Source: Campylobacteraceae bacterium (GTDB taxonomy: Bacteria > Campylobacterota > Campylobacteria > Campylobacterales > Sulfurovaceae). From it: a DNA stretch of 12,041 bases. Where the stretch lies: positions 1 through 12,041 of the forward strand of contig JALVEV010000103.1 of assembly GCA_027030605.1 (NCBI GenBank), written 5' to 3'. Positions 1 through 6,435 of this stretch are shown here, piece by piece. Within the stretch, counting starts at the first letter, position 1. Each line of letters starts with the position of its first letter. The notes below the pieces were generated by a model. The model had not been told where the DNA came from and did no database searches. It saw only the letters and a program-made list of their open reading frames with translations. The translations under genes were made by a program, and so were the position numbers.

Positions 1-582
1 ATTGTCCCATGCACTTTTGTACTTTTTGACAAAATGAAATTCATTAGCTACTTGTTCATAGGCTTTAGTAGTTTTAAACTTCTCTAGCAAAATTGATATA
101 TTACTATTCAGTGAATTTGAAAACTCCTGATTATTAAAGTAGCGTTCTCGTATCTCTGTTGAAGAGATATTTTTGTAGTTGGCTACCTCTTCTCTTTCCC
201 ATTGTGGAAACTGTGTTAGGTAGTCTGAGGTGCTATCTTTTTGATGACCAATAAGTCCAATTTTTGGTTTAGAGGCAATTTTGTTGTGAACCACACCTGC
301 TACTAGCTGTTGAACTGACTTTATCCATAGTTGGTTATTGTAGGTATAGTCAAGTAGAGGAAAGGCTAAAATTCGTCTGTTCTCCTCTTCTGAAAAGACC
401 GAACGCATAAACATCTCTCGTTCATTAAAATCCCATGGGTTTCTAACGGTTCTTGGCTGATAGGCTGAACCTATTAAAACAATAACTTTGTCTGAAAGTT
501 GCAATGCTTTACGAATAACACTCTCGTGTCCTAAGTGAAAGGGCTGAAATCTGCCTATAAAAATGAGGTAATCATACTTCAT
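1..582 (-). CDS. nadM: NMN adenylyltransferase domain of a probable bifunctional NadM-Nudix protein (3' end outside window)
   Basis: This 194-residue N-terminal fragment has no stop before the window edge. It carries the nucleotidyltransferase motif GRFQPFHLGH (residues 10-19), a GHQKDSTSDYL...FPQW block (112-128) and the ISSTEIR signature (139-145), the marks of archaeal-type NMN adenylyltransferase (NMN + ATP to NAD + PPi, cytoplasmic). The FPQW block and the closing stretch FVKKYKSAW resemble the linker that precedes a Nudix hydrolase domain in bifunctional NadM-Nudix enzymes (ADP-ribose pyrophosphatase half). That second domain would lie just outside the window, so it is inferred. The ATG at 580-582 has an AAGGAG Shine-Dalgarno at 590-595, spaced 7 nt. 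The gene follows a small lipoprotein gene on the same strand. Family identity is secure; the fusion is likely but not visible. Confidence 0.88.
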   Translation of the reverse strand, partial: MKYDYLIFIGRFQPFHLGHESVIRKALQLSDKVIVLIGSAYQPRTVRNPWDFNEREMFMRSVFSEEENRRILAFPLLDYTYNNQLWIKSVQQLVAGVVHNKIASKPKIGLIGHQKDSTSDYLTQFPQWEREEVANYKNISSTEIRERYFNNQEFSNSLNSNISILLEKFKTTKAYEQVANEFHFVKKYKSAWDN

Positions 583-661
583 CACTAAGCTCCTTAGCGA
601 AATTAAATTTACTCTTTTTGGGTCTATCCCTTTGAGCTGTTAAAAGTGCAACATAGTTTTC
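572..661 (-). other. In-frame continuation of the small lipoprotein frame past its TAA stop
   Basis: After the TAA at 662-664 the lipoprotein reading frame stays open for 29 more codons (ENYVALLTAQ... ending KELSDEV) and stops at TGA 572-574, which overlaps the nadM start by 11 nt. The stretch has no in-frame ATG, GTG or TTG, so it could be made only by readthrough or if the TAA is a recent mutation (CAA to TAA would restore a 99-residue protein) or a sequence error. The basic, ordinary residue composition and the neat overlap with nadM favour former coding. A 29-codon open run in AT-rich DNA can also arise by chance. Confidence 0.35.
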
Positions 662-871
662 TTAATGTGGTACGACTTCTATGTGTGATAGGCGTATGTG
701 TTTTGGTATAAATTCTTCTTCAACAACAGGTACAACTATATCTTTTTTAACTGTTTTATTTGTATCTACTGCTTTTATTTTAGGGGGTACACTAACTTTT
801 TTTTCTACTTTTGTTTGACTACAGCTCATTAATAGAGCTAAACTAATAAGGAGTATTATATTTTTATACAT
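662..871 (-). CDS. Small putative lipoprotein, 69 aa
   Basis: The protein begins MYKNIILLISLALLMSC: a lysine, a hydrophobic core and a lipobox (LMSC, Cys17), so signal peptidase II processing and lipid attachment to a membrane are expected. The mature part is only about 53 residues, rich in Lys, Val and Glu, and has no recognisable domain. The start ATG (869-871) is preceded by AGGAAA at 877-882. The frame is open beyond the TAA for 29 codons, so the annotated end may be a truncation (see the separate entry for 572-661). It lies between a 49-aa membrane peptide and nadM on the same strand. No function can be assigned. Confidence 0.62.
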   Translation of the reverse strand: MYKNIILLISLALLMSCSQTKVEKKVSVPPKIKAVDTNKTVKKDIVVPVVEEEFIPKHIRLSHIEVVPH

Positions 872-892
872 CTTTGTTTCCTAATTATCTAA

Positions 893-910
893 ATTATAGA
901 AACTATTATA
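893..910 (-). promoter_or_regulatory. Tandem TATAAT boxes upstream of the small lipoprotein
   Basis: Read on the minus strand, two perfect TATAAT hexamers lie at 905-910 and 893-898, 12 nt apart start to start, 22-34 nt before the lipoprotein ATG. No good -35 box is seen (TTGCAT with a 15-nt spacer is the best for the upstream box). In an AT-rich genome such hexamers are common, so this is a candidate start point for the lipoprotein-nadM transcript only. Confidence 0.35.
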
Positions 911-922
911 AACCTTTTTAAC

Positions 923-1072
923 TTAATGCAACTCTATCAATCCAAATATAATAATAAAGAGTATCTCTGTAACTAAAGAAGCTCTAACTACTTGCGAACT
1001 CAAATTATCTCCATTTTTTAAGGCTGTTGCTACTGTTAATCCAGCTATTATACTAATAACTCCTACTCTCAT
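923..1072 (-). CDS. 49-aa putative membrane peptide
   Basis: The open frame starts with ATG at 1070-1072 and ends in TAA at 923-925. It is preceded by a strong AGGAG (1079-1083) six nt from the ATG and, further up, by an extended -10 box (TGTTATAAT, 1100-1108). The product has two hydrophobic stretches, about residues 3-18 (VGVISIIAGLTVATAL) and 33-47 (SLVTEILFIIIFGLI), joined by a short polar loop (KNGDNLSSQ), so a two-helix membrane hairpin is plausible. A glutamate (E36) sits inside the second stretch. I do not recognise the family. The ribosome binding site, promoter and clean two-segment pattern are the reasons to call it; its short length is the reason for caution. Confidence 0.55.
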   Translation of the reverse strand: MRVGVISIIAGLTVATALKNGDNLSSQVVRASLVTEILFIIIFGLIELH

Positions 1073-1099
1073 TTTAAACTCCTCATGCTTAATTAATAT

Positions 1100-1108
1100 A
1101 TTATAACA
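1100..1108 (-). promoter_or_regulatory. Extended -10 promoter for the 49-aa peptide gene
   Basis: The minus strand reads TGTTATAAT: a perfect TATAAT with a TG one base upstream, the extended -10 form. It lies about 28 nt before the ATG, with AGGAG in between, a normal sigma-70 layout. No clear -35 is present, as is usual in Campylobacterota where AT-rich periodic sequence replaces it. Confidence 0.5.
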
Positions 1109-1143
1109 TTTAAAGTTTAAAATGAGATTAATATTTTTTAACT

Positions 1144-1171
1144 AAAAAAAATATAATATAATATTATATTT
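1144..1171 (-). terminator. AU-only palindrome and T-run directly after gdhA
   Basis: On the minus strand the gdhA TAG is followed at once by an 11-nt inverted repeat (AAATATAATAT and its complement, one central base, 1149-1171) running into an unbroken T-run down to 1144. It has intrinsic-terminator geometry, but the stem is entirely A-U, so termination may be weak. Confidence 0.4.
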
Positions 1172-2533
1172 CTAAACAGACCCTTGGTCAATCATAGAGT
1201 CAGCTACTTTTCTAAAACCAGCAATATTAGCACCTGCAACTAAGTCCCCCTCACAATCAAACTCTACAGAGGTATCATACGCCAATTTAAAAATATTTTG
1301 CATAATACTTCGTAGTTTAATATCTACCTCTTCAAATGTCCACTGAGCCATACTTGCATTTTGACTCATCTCTAGTTGAGAGGTAGCTACTCCACCTGCA
1401 TTGGCTGCCTTTCCTGGTGAAAAAAGAATACTACTCTCTTTAATAAACTCTACAGCTTCAGGTGTAGTAGGCATATTTGCCCCTTCATTAACCAAGATAC
1501 AGCCATTCTCTTTAAGCTTTTTAGCATCTACCAAAGTCAACTCATTTTGTGTTGCAGAAGGAAAAGCAACATCACAAGGAATATGCCAAACAGCATGACC
1601 ACCTTCTGGGTATTTGCTTACAGGTATATATTGGCACTTACAGTCAACTGTTGCATACTCCTCTAGCGATTCATGATGAATCTCTTTTATAACCTTTAAA
1701 GCTTTTAAATCAATACCATCTTTTTGATAAATAGTCCCCTTACTATCAGAACATGATATAGGAATGGCTCCCATCTCATAAAGCTTTTCAATAGTATAAA
1801 TAGCAACATTTCCAGAACCTGAGACCGTACATCGTTTACCTTTTAAACTCTTGCCATATTTATTTAAAAAGTTTTCTGCAAAATAGACAGACCCATACCC
1901 TGTTGCTTGTTTTCTAGCTCTTGAACCTCCCCAGTTTAAACCTTTTCCTGTTAATACACCCTCAAACTCACCTGTTAACTTCTTATATTGACCAAATAGA
2001 TAACCTATCTCTCTAGCTCCTACTCCAATATCTCCTGCTGGTACATCTTTGTGTTTACCAATATGTTTGTAGAGTTCGGACATAAAAGATTGACAAAATC
2101 TCATAATCTCATTGTCAGATTTTCCTTTTGGATTAAAGTTAGAGCCACCCTTTGCACCACCTATCTGTAGACCTGTTAATGCATTTTTAAAAATCTGTTC
2201 AAATGCTAAAAACTTCATAGTTCCAAGTGTTACTGTTGGGTGAAAACGAAGCCCACCTTTATAGGGACCAATAGCAGAGTTAAACTGTACTCTATAGCCT
2301 AAATTTGTCTGAATTTTTCCTGCATCATCAACCCAATTTACTCTAAAAATAATTGTACGCTCAGGGACTATAATTCTATCTAAAATATTTTCATCTAAAT
2401 ATCTTTTATCTAAATTTAAAAGAGGCTTTAGTGAGCCTAAAACCTCTTGTGTCGCTTGGTAAAACTCATCTTGACCTGGTGAACACTCTTTAATACAATT
2501 TAAAATCTCTTCTATCTTTTTGCTACTTGGCAT
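1172..2533 (-). CDS. gdhA: NADP-type glutamate dehydrogenase
   Basis: The 453-residue product has the length of hexameric bacterial GDH. It makes L-glutamate from 2-oxoglutarate and ammonia with NADPH in the cytoplasm. Visible motifs are GPYKGGLRF (substrate Lys92), IGGAKGGSNFNPKGKS with the catalytic Lys128, PAGDIGVGAREIGYL with Asp168, and the dinucleotide-binding SGSGNVA near 238-244 followed by CSDSKG. The SDS signature after the second Rossmann strand matches NADP-dependent enzymes such as E. coli GdhA. The ATG has AGGAAG at 2538-2543, four nt upstream. The gene stands alone, divergent from purL across 101 bp, and ends at an AU-rich palindrome with a T-run. Confidence 0.96.
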   Translation of the reverse strand: MPSSKKIEEILNCIKECSPGQDEFYQATQEVLGSLKPLLNLDKRYLDENILDRIIVPERTIIFRVNWVDDAGKIQTNLGYRVQFNSAIGPYKGGLRFHPTVTLGTMKFLAFEQIFKNALTGLQIGGAKGGSNFNPKGKSDNEIMRFCQSFMSELYKHIGKHKDVPAGDIGVGAREIGYLFGQYKKLTGEFEGVLTGKGLNWGGSRARKQATGYGSVYFAENFLNKYGKSLKGKRCTVSGSGNVAIYTIEKLYEMGAIPISCSDSKGTIYQKDGIDLKALKVIKEIHHESLEEYATVDCKCQYIPVSKYPEGGHAVWHIPCDVAFPSATQNELTLVDAKKLKENGCILVNEGANMPTTPEAVEFIKESSILFSPGKAANAGGVATSQLEMSQNASMAQWTFEEVDIKLRSIMQNIFKLAYDTSVEFDCEGDLVAGANIAGFRKVADSMIDQGSV

Positions 2534-2551
2534 CTATCTTCCTGTTCTCAA

Positions 2552-2557
2552 TATAAT
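2552..2557 (+). promoter_or_regulatory. Candidate purL -10 box in the shared gdhA-purL gap
   Basis: A perfect TATAAT lies in the 101-bp divergent gap, giving a predicted leader of roughly 70 nt for purL. The same AT block (2551-2560) reads AATATTATAT on the minus strand and could hold the gdhA -10, so the two promoters may overlap. An alternative plus-strand box, TAAAAT at 2588-2593, would give a shorter leader. No -35 box, operator or riboswitch fold is obvious. Confidence 0.35.
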
Positions 2558-2634
2558 ATTTTCATCGCTATCTTAGCAGTTTTTCACTAAAATAACGCAG
2601 AAAAAATCCCCCTTACATATAGGAAACTTACAGA

Positions 2635-4863
2635 ATGTCAAAACCATTAGAAAACTTAGATGAAGTACTAAATAGTCACAAACTTTCAAAAGAAGAGTAT
2701 AGCCATATTTTAGAGATTTTAGAGGGGCGACACCCTAACCTTGTTGAACTTGGAATCTTCTCAGCTATGTGGTCAGAACACTGCTCTTACAAATCAAGTA
2801 AAAAGTACCTTAACGGTTTTCCAACCAAAGCTCCATGGGTTATTCAAGGACCTGGTGAAAATGCAGGTGTTATTGATATTGGAGGGGGTATGGCTGCTGT
2901 CTTTAAGATGGAATCACATAATCACCCAAGCTTTATTGAACCTTACCAAGGTGCAGCTACTGGTGTTGGTGGAATCTTAAGAGATGTCTTTACTATGGGT
3001 GCTAGACCTGTAGCAAACCTCAATGCCTTACGTTTTGGAAACATTACTAACAAAGATAAGATAGCTAAATACCAAAGACACCTAGTTAAAGGAGTTACAG
3101 AAGGAATTGGTGGTTATGGAAACTGTATGGGTGTTCCTACCATTGGTGGTGAATGTTCATTTGATGAGTCTTACAATGGAAACATCTTAGTCAATGCATT
3201 CTCCCTTGGTCTCTGTAAAGCAGATGAAATCTTCTTAGGAATTGCAGAGGGAATTGGAAATACAGTAATGTATGTAGGCTCTAAAACAGGACGTGATGGT
3301 CTAGGTGGAGCTGTTATGAGTTCAGACAGCTTTACAGAGGAGTCAAAATCTCTTCGTCCTACCGTTCAAGTGGGTGACCCATTTATAGAAAAACTTCTTT
3401 TAGAGGCGTGTTTAGAACTCTTTAAAACAAAAGATGTGGTTGTGGGTATCCAAGATATGGGTGCAGCTGGGTTAACCTCATCAGCTTTTGAGATGGCAGG
3501 TAAATCGGGTGCTGGAATGATTATGAACCTAGACCAAGTACCTGCTCGTGAAGAGGGAATGACCCCTTATGACTTTATGCTCTCTGAGTCTCAAGAGCGT
3601 ATGTTAGTCTGTGTAAAAAAAGGTAAAGAGCAAGAGGTTATTGACATCTTTGAGAAGTGGGATTTAGATGTAGCAGTAATTGGAGAGGTAACCGATACAG
3701 GTCGAATGGAGCTTATGTGGCATGGTGAAAAGGTTTGTGACATGCCTATTGCTCCTGTGAGTGAAGAGGCTCCTGTACTAGACCGTCCAACAGCTCGTCC
3801 TGCTTATCTTGATGAGATTTCTAAAAAAACTCTTGACTCTTATGAAAAAGTTGATAATCAAGTAGCGTTTGAAAAGCTTATTGCTTCTATGGAGGTGGTA
3901 GATAAAGCGTGGATTTATGAGCAGTATGACTCTATGGTACAGACCAATACCACCAAAGCTCCTGGAAGCTTAGATGCTTCATGTATTAGGGTAAAAGAGA
4001 CAGGGAAAGCGTTAGCGATGTCATCAGACTGTAACCCTCGATACTGCTACATTGACCCTAAAAAGGGTGGAGCTTTAGCTGTTGTTGAGTCTGGGCGAAA
4101 TGTGGCAATGTCAGGTGCTAGACCACTCTCTATTACCGACTGTTTGAACTTTGGTAATCCAGAGAACCCAGAGGTGATGTGGCAATTTGCAGAGGCGTGT
4201 GAGGGAATAAAAGAGGCGTGTTCAGAGCTTAATACTCCCGTTGTTTCAGGAAATGTCTCTCTCTACAATGAGACCAATGGAACATCTGTATTCCCTACTC
4301 CTGCTATTGCTATGGTAGGGGTCAATGAAGACCAGAAAAAAGTACTCCCATCATGTTTTCAAGAGAAGGAGAACCATCTTATTTTAGTCGGAGATACAAC
4401 AGGTGAGTTTGGTGGGTCTCTCTACATTAAAGAGCTTTTTGGTGAGACAGCAGGAAGCTTAGCCGATATTGACTACAAAAAAGAGTTAGCACTTTGGAAA
4501 TTGGTTATTGATGCCAATGAGCAGTGCCTTTTAGCCTCTGCTAAAGATTTAAGTTCAGGGGGTATTGCTATTGCCTTAGCAAAAATGGCGGCTGTTTCAG
4601 GTTTTGGTGTTGTTGCAGGAATTAGACTTGATGACAAACGAAATATTTTTGATGAATCACAAAGTAGAGCAATCTTAGAGGTGAGTTCAAAAGAGAATCT
4701 TGAAGCTGTTTTAGCCATGGCTAAAGAGCTTGGACTTACTACAGATATCATTGGTAAAGTAACAGGAGATATTGTAAAAATTAATGATGTTGAAATGAAC
4801 TTAGAGAAGCTTCAAGAGGTCTACTTTGGTAGATTTAAAGAGGTTGTTGAACAAGATATATAG
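2635..4863 (+). CDS. purL: Phosphoribosylformylglycinamidine synthase subunit PurL (small type)
   Basis: At 742 residues this is the small PurL, which works with separate PurS and PurQ to turn FGAR, glutamine and ATP into FGAM, the fourth step of purine synthesis. Recognisable blocks are MWSEHCSYKSSK (45-56, with His49), QGPGENAGVIDIG (71-83), FKMESHNHPSFIEPYQGAATGVGG (90-113), GVPTIGGE, IQDMGAAGL, VVSGNVSLYNET and DLSSGGIAIALAKMA near the C-terminus. The ATG at 2635 is preceded by AGGAA at 2621-2625. purS and purQ are not adjacent here, and no other purine gene is in the window. A perfect 14-bp hairpin overlaps the stop codon. Confidence 0.97.
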   Translation: MSKPLENLDEVLNSHKLSKEEYSHILEILEGRHPNLVELGIFSAMWSEHCSYKSSKKYLNGFPTKAPWVIQGPGENAGVIDIGGGMAAVFKMESHNHPSFIEPYQGAATGVGGILRDVFTMGARPVANLNALRFGNITNKDKIAKYQRHLVKGVTEGIGGYGNCMGVPTIGGECSFDESYNGNILVNAFSLGLCKADEIFLGIAEGIGNTVMYVGSKTGRDGLGGAVMSSDSFTEESKSLRPTVQVGDPFIEKLLLEACLELFKTKDVVVGIQDMGAAGLTSSAFEMAGKSGAGMIMNLDQVPAREEGMTPYDFMLSESQERMLVCVKKGKEQEVIDIFEKWDLDVAVIGEVTDTGRMELMWHGEKVCDMPIAPVSEEAPVLDRPTARPAYLDEISKKTLDSYEKVDNQVAFEKLIASMEVVDKAWIYEQYDSMVQTNTTKAPGSLDASCIRVKETGKALAMSSDCNPRYCYIDPKKGGALAVVESGRNVAMSGARPLSITDCLNFGNPENPEVMWQFAEACEGIKEACSELNTPVVSGNVSLYNETNGTSVFPTPAIAMVGVNEDQKKVLPSCFQEKENHLILVGDTTGEFGGSLYIKELFGETAGSLADIDYKKELALWKLVIDANEQCLLASAKDLSSGGIAIALAKMAAVSGFGVVAGIRLDDKRNIFDESQSRAILEVSSKENLEAVLAMAKELGLTTDIIGKVTGDIVKINDVEMNLEKLQEVYFGRFKEVVEQDI

Positions 4864-4889
4864 AAGAGTTTAAAGCTCTTCTATATATC
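4855..4889. terminator. 14-bp perfect hairpin overlapping the purL stop codon
   Basis: Arms 4855-4868 (GATATATAGAAGAG) and 4876-4889 are exact complements around the 7-nt loop TTTAAAG; the purL TAG (4861-4863) is inside the left arm. No U-run follows on either strand, so it is not a textbook intrinsic terminator. It may protect the 3' end or help stop convergent transcription. Confidence 0.5.
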
Positions 4890-4893
4890 AAGT

Positions 4894-4918
4894 ATCTATT
4901 ATAAACGCAATAATAGAT
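4894..4918. terminator. Second hairpin, at the stop codon of the convergent gene
   Basis: Arms 4894-4902 (ATCTATTAT) and 4910-4918 (ATAATAGAT) are exact complements with loop AAACGCA. It begins only five nt after the first hairpin and abuts the TAA (4918-4920) of the minus-strand gene. It also lacks a U-run. Together the two fill the 54-bp convergent gap. Confidence 0.42.
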
Positions 4919-5403
4919 TATGAAACACACTCATAACGATTAGAGTTTTTTACTCTAACTGGTTTTTTATTATTATCACAAAAGTATTCAGATTTTGGTA
5001 ACTTTTTATTTAAAATTTTATTTTCAATTTTCTCTTCAGGTTGAACAACAAGCTTTAACTCTCTATTTGCCTCTTCATTTGCTTTTTTATTAAGAGCTAT
5101 CGCTCTTTGTTCTCTATAGTACTTCTCTTTCTCTTCTTCACTCATAACGTATGATGGGAATATTAATGTCACTTCCCCATCTATAACAAGCTCATATGAA
5201 TCACTAACACTTACAATAGAGTGAGTATTGTACTCACGTTTTAAAGTCATAAATTTTATACTCTTTTTTTGAAACTCTTTTGTTTTTGTATGTTTTAAAT
5301 TTTCTAGATTAACTTTACAGTTAGGACAATCTTGTGCAAATAGGCTTGAAGTAAGTAATAGTGCTGAAAAACTCCCAGTAACAAATAAGTTCTTATACAT
5401 CAT
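4918..5403 (-). CDS. Putative secreted four-cysteine protein of unknown function
   Basis: I take the ATG at 5401-5403 because AAGGAG (5414-5419) precedes it and the product then begins with a typical Sec signal peptide (MMYKNLFVTGSFSALLLTSSLFA, cut near residue 23). The frame stays open 39 codons further upstream, but that stretch is Phe/Cys/Lys-rich with no ribosome site and would bury the signal. The 161-residue protein has CPNC (Cys26, Cys29) right after the signal, a charged, probably helical region at about 88-120 (EEEKEKYYREQRAIALNKKANEE, likely coiled), and Cys142 and Cys159 at the end. Four cysteines in an exported protein could form two disulfides; CPNC lacks the His of a haem site. 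No family recognised. It faces purL tail to tail. Confidence 0.68.
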   Translation of the reverse strand: MMYKNLFVTGSFSALLLTSSLFAQDCPNCKVNLENLKHTKTKEFQKKSIKFMTLKREYNTHSIVSVSDSYELVIDGEVTLIFPSYVMSEEEKEKYYREQRAIALNKKANEEANRELKLVVQPEEKIENKILNKKLPKSEYFCDNNKKPVRVKNSNRYECVS

Positions 5404-5413
5404 CTTTTCATTT

Positions 5414-5419
5414 CTCCTT
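5414..5419 (-). promoter_or_regulatory. Ribosome binding site that sets the secreted protein's start
   Basis: The minus strand reads AAGGAG, 10 nt before the ATG at 5403 and 13 nt before the next ATG at 5400. It lies inside the longer open frame that begins at 5520, so it argues for the shorter protein with the signal peptide at its N-terminus. Confidence 0.6.
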
Positions 5420-5448
5420 ATAATAGATAATTTTCTTTTCCTAGTACT

Positions 5449-5457
5449 ATTATGACA
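5449..5457 (-). promoter_or_regulatory. Candidate extended -10 for the secreted protein gene
   Basis: The minus strand reads TGTCATAAT, an extended -10 with one mismatch to TATAAT, about 46 nt before the chosen ATG and upstream of AAGGAG. T-rich sequence lies behind it, as often seen in Campylobacterota promoters. Its position inside the longer open frame further supports the shorter start. Confidence 0.4.
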
Positions 5458-5553
5458 AAAAAAATGAAAATAACAAAAGCAAAGAGTGAGTTTTTTGTGA
5501 AAAATGTAGAAAAAAGTCATAATTTAGTAGTAACAATAAAAAATAATAACAAA

Positions 5554-5595
5554 AAATAACATAATATATTTCTAGTTAATACTCGAATGTTATTT
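5554..5595 (-). terminator. Candidate terminator after bpt
   Basis: In the direction of bpt, AAATAACAT (5595-5587) pairs exactly with ATGTTATTT (5562-5554), which runs on into a T-run. The 24-nt loop is large and the stem is mostly A-T, so this is a weak candidate. The remainder of the gap between 5404 and 5606 is AT-rich and holds no ORF I would call. Confidence 0.35.
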
Positions 5596-5606
5596 AATAT
5601 TTTAAT

Positions 5607-6374
5607 TTAGTTATTTTTAGGAAGAGAAAATGGTTCCCACTGGCTTACTTCATCTAGTTTTGGGAATCCGTCAAGAATCTCTTGGGGTTGAAACTTTGGT
5701 TTATATTCAAAAGCTTTACATCCATCGACCCAATATCCAAGGTAAATCCAATCTAAATCTAAAACTTTTGCTAACTCAACTTGATAGAGTAGAGAGTAGG
5801 TTCCTAAAGATAAAGAGGGGTAATCTGGGTCATAGTAAAAATAGATAGAGGAGATACCATCTTCTAAAATATCTATCAAATCTACACCTATTAATTTTCC
5901 ATCTTTAACATAGAGAACCTCTTTACCAAAATCCCAAGCCCCCTCTACAAAATTTTCTCTGTACTCTCTAGGTGAAATATTTCTATGTGACCAATTATCT
6001 TTTTTATGTTTAAAAGCATGATACTTATTATAGAGTTCAATATGTGCCTGAGAAATTGTTGGCTTTTGAATAATAATCTCAGTTTCACGATTACGTTTAA
6101 TCGCTTTTTTTTGAGATTTTCGAAGTTTGAACTCTTTTACATTAATACGAACCGACTTACACTCATTACACCCTTGACAAATAGGATGAAAGTAGTAACA
6201 ACCAAAACGTCGCCAACCTCGATTGATAAGTGCTGTATTATAAGCTTGTGTAGCATGTTCAATATATTTGTAACTCATGCGAACACTCTTGCCTTTAATA
6301 TATGCACACTCATAATCTAACATCGAAAAATCAGTTGACTTTGGTGGCTCTTGTGTAAATCGTTTATCATTCAT
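5607..6374 (-). CDS. bpt: Aspartate/glutamate leucyl- or arginyl-transferase (N-degron pathway, Bpt/Ate family)
   Basis: The 255-residue protein has the family layout: an N-terminal block with MSYKYIEHATQAYNTALINRGWRRFG and a Cys cluster (PICQGCNECKSVRI), then a GNAT-like C-terminal half with HKKDNWSHRNISPREY, GVDLIDILEDGISSIYFYYDPDY, SLGTYSLLYQVELAK and YLGYWVDGCKAFEYKPKFQP. Such enzymes move an amino acid from aminoacyl-tRNA to proteins starting with Asp or Glu, marking them for ClpS/ClpAP. Bacterial Bpt is known to use leucine; the donor here cannot be read from sequence. No Shine-Dalgarno precedes the ATG at 6374, and the nearest TATAAT (6403-6408) predicts a leader of only about 22 nt. 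Later in-frame ATGs have no better site. Divergent from the methyltransferase gene across 72 bp. Confidence 0.92.
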   Translation of the reverse strand: MNDKRFTQEPPKSTDFSMLDYECAYIKGKSVRMSYKYIEHATQAYNTALINRGWRRFGCYYFHPICQGCNECKSVRINVKEFKLRKSQKKAIKRNRETEIIIQKPTISQAHIELYNKYHAFKHKKDNWSHRNISPREYRENFVEGAWDFGKEVLYVKDGKLIGVDLIDILEDGISSIYFYYDPDYPSLSLGTYSLLYQVELAKVLDLDWIYLGYWVDGCKAFEYKPKFQPQEILDGFPKLDEVSQWEPFSLPKNN

Positions 6375-6402
6375 AAGTGTGATTTTATCTAAAAAATTTC
6401 AA

Positions 6403-6415
6403 ATTATAGTAAAAT
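6403..6415. promoter_or_regulatory. Overlapping divergent -10 boxes for bpt and the five-gene plus run
   Basis: The minus strand has TATAAT at 6403-6408, suited to bpt. The plus strand has TATAGT at 6405-6410 and TAAAAT at 6410-6415, either of which would suit the methyltransferase gene (start 6447). The boxes overlap, so polymerase bound in one direction should compete with the other. Confidence 0.4.
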
Positions 6416-6435
6416 TACATCTATTTTTATTTTCA

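Noticed and set aside
585..597. Small inverted repeat CTAAG-CTC-CTTAG covering the nadM ribosome site, as a regulatory hairpin
   Set aside because: A five-base stem with a three-base loop is too weak, and it is likely a by-product of the AAGGAG sequence.
923..1072. Possible fragment of an ATP synthase c-type subunit, from the Glu in the second hydrophobic segment
   Set aside because: The likeness is limited to a hydrophobic helix with one acidic residue; the glycine-rich first helix of c subunits is absent and the length is far too short.
1401..1598. 65-aa plus-strand open frame inside gdhA
   Set aside because: It is antisense to conserved gdhA sequence and has no recognisable protein character.
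2741..2980. 79-aa open frame within purL
   Set aside because: It is the +1 shadow of highly conserved PurL motifs, with no ribosome site.
4943..5328. CPNC and the other cysteines of the secreted protein as cytochrome c haem sites
   Set aside because: There is no CxxCH anywhere in the protein.
5404..5520. N-terminal extension of the secreted protein to an ATG at 5520
   Set aside because: The stretch is Phe/Cys-rich, lacks a ribosome site, would bury the signal peptide, and contains a good promoter and Shine-Dalgarno for the shorter start.
6006..6320. 104-aa plus-strand open frame opposite bpt
   Set aside because: It is antisense to the conserved Bpt N-terminal and Cys-cluster region; the hydrophobic composition comes from complementing Lys/Asn codons.
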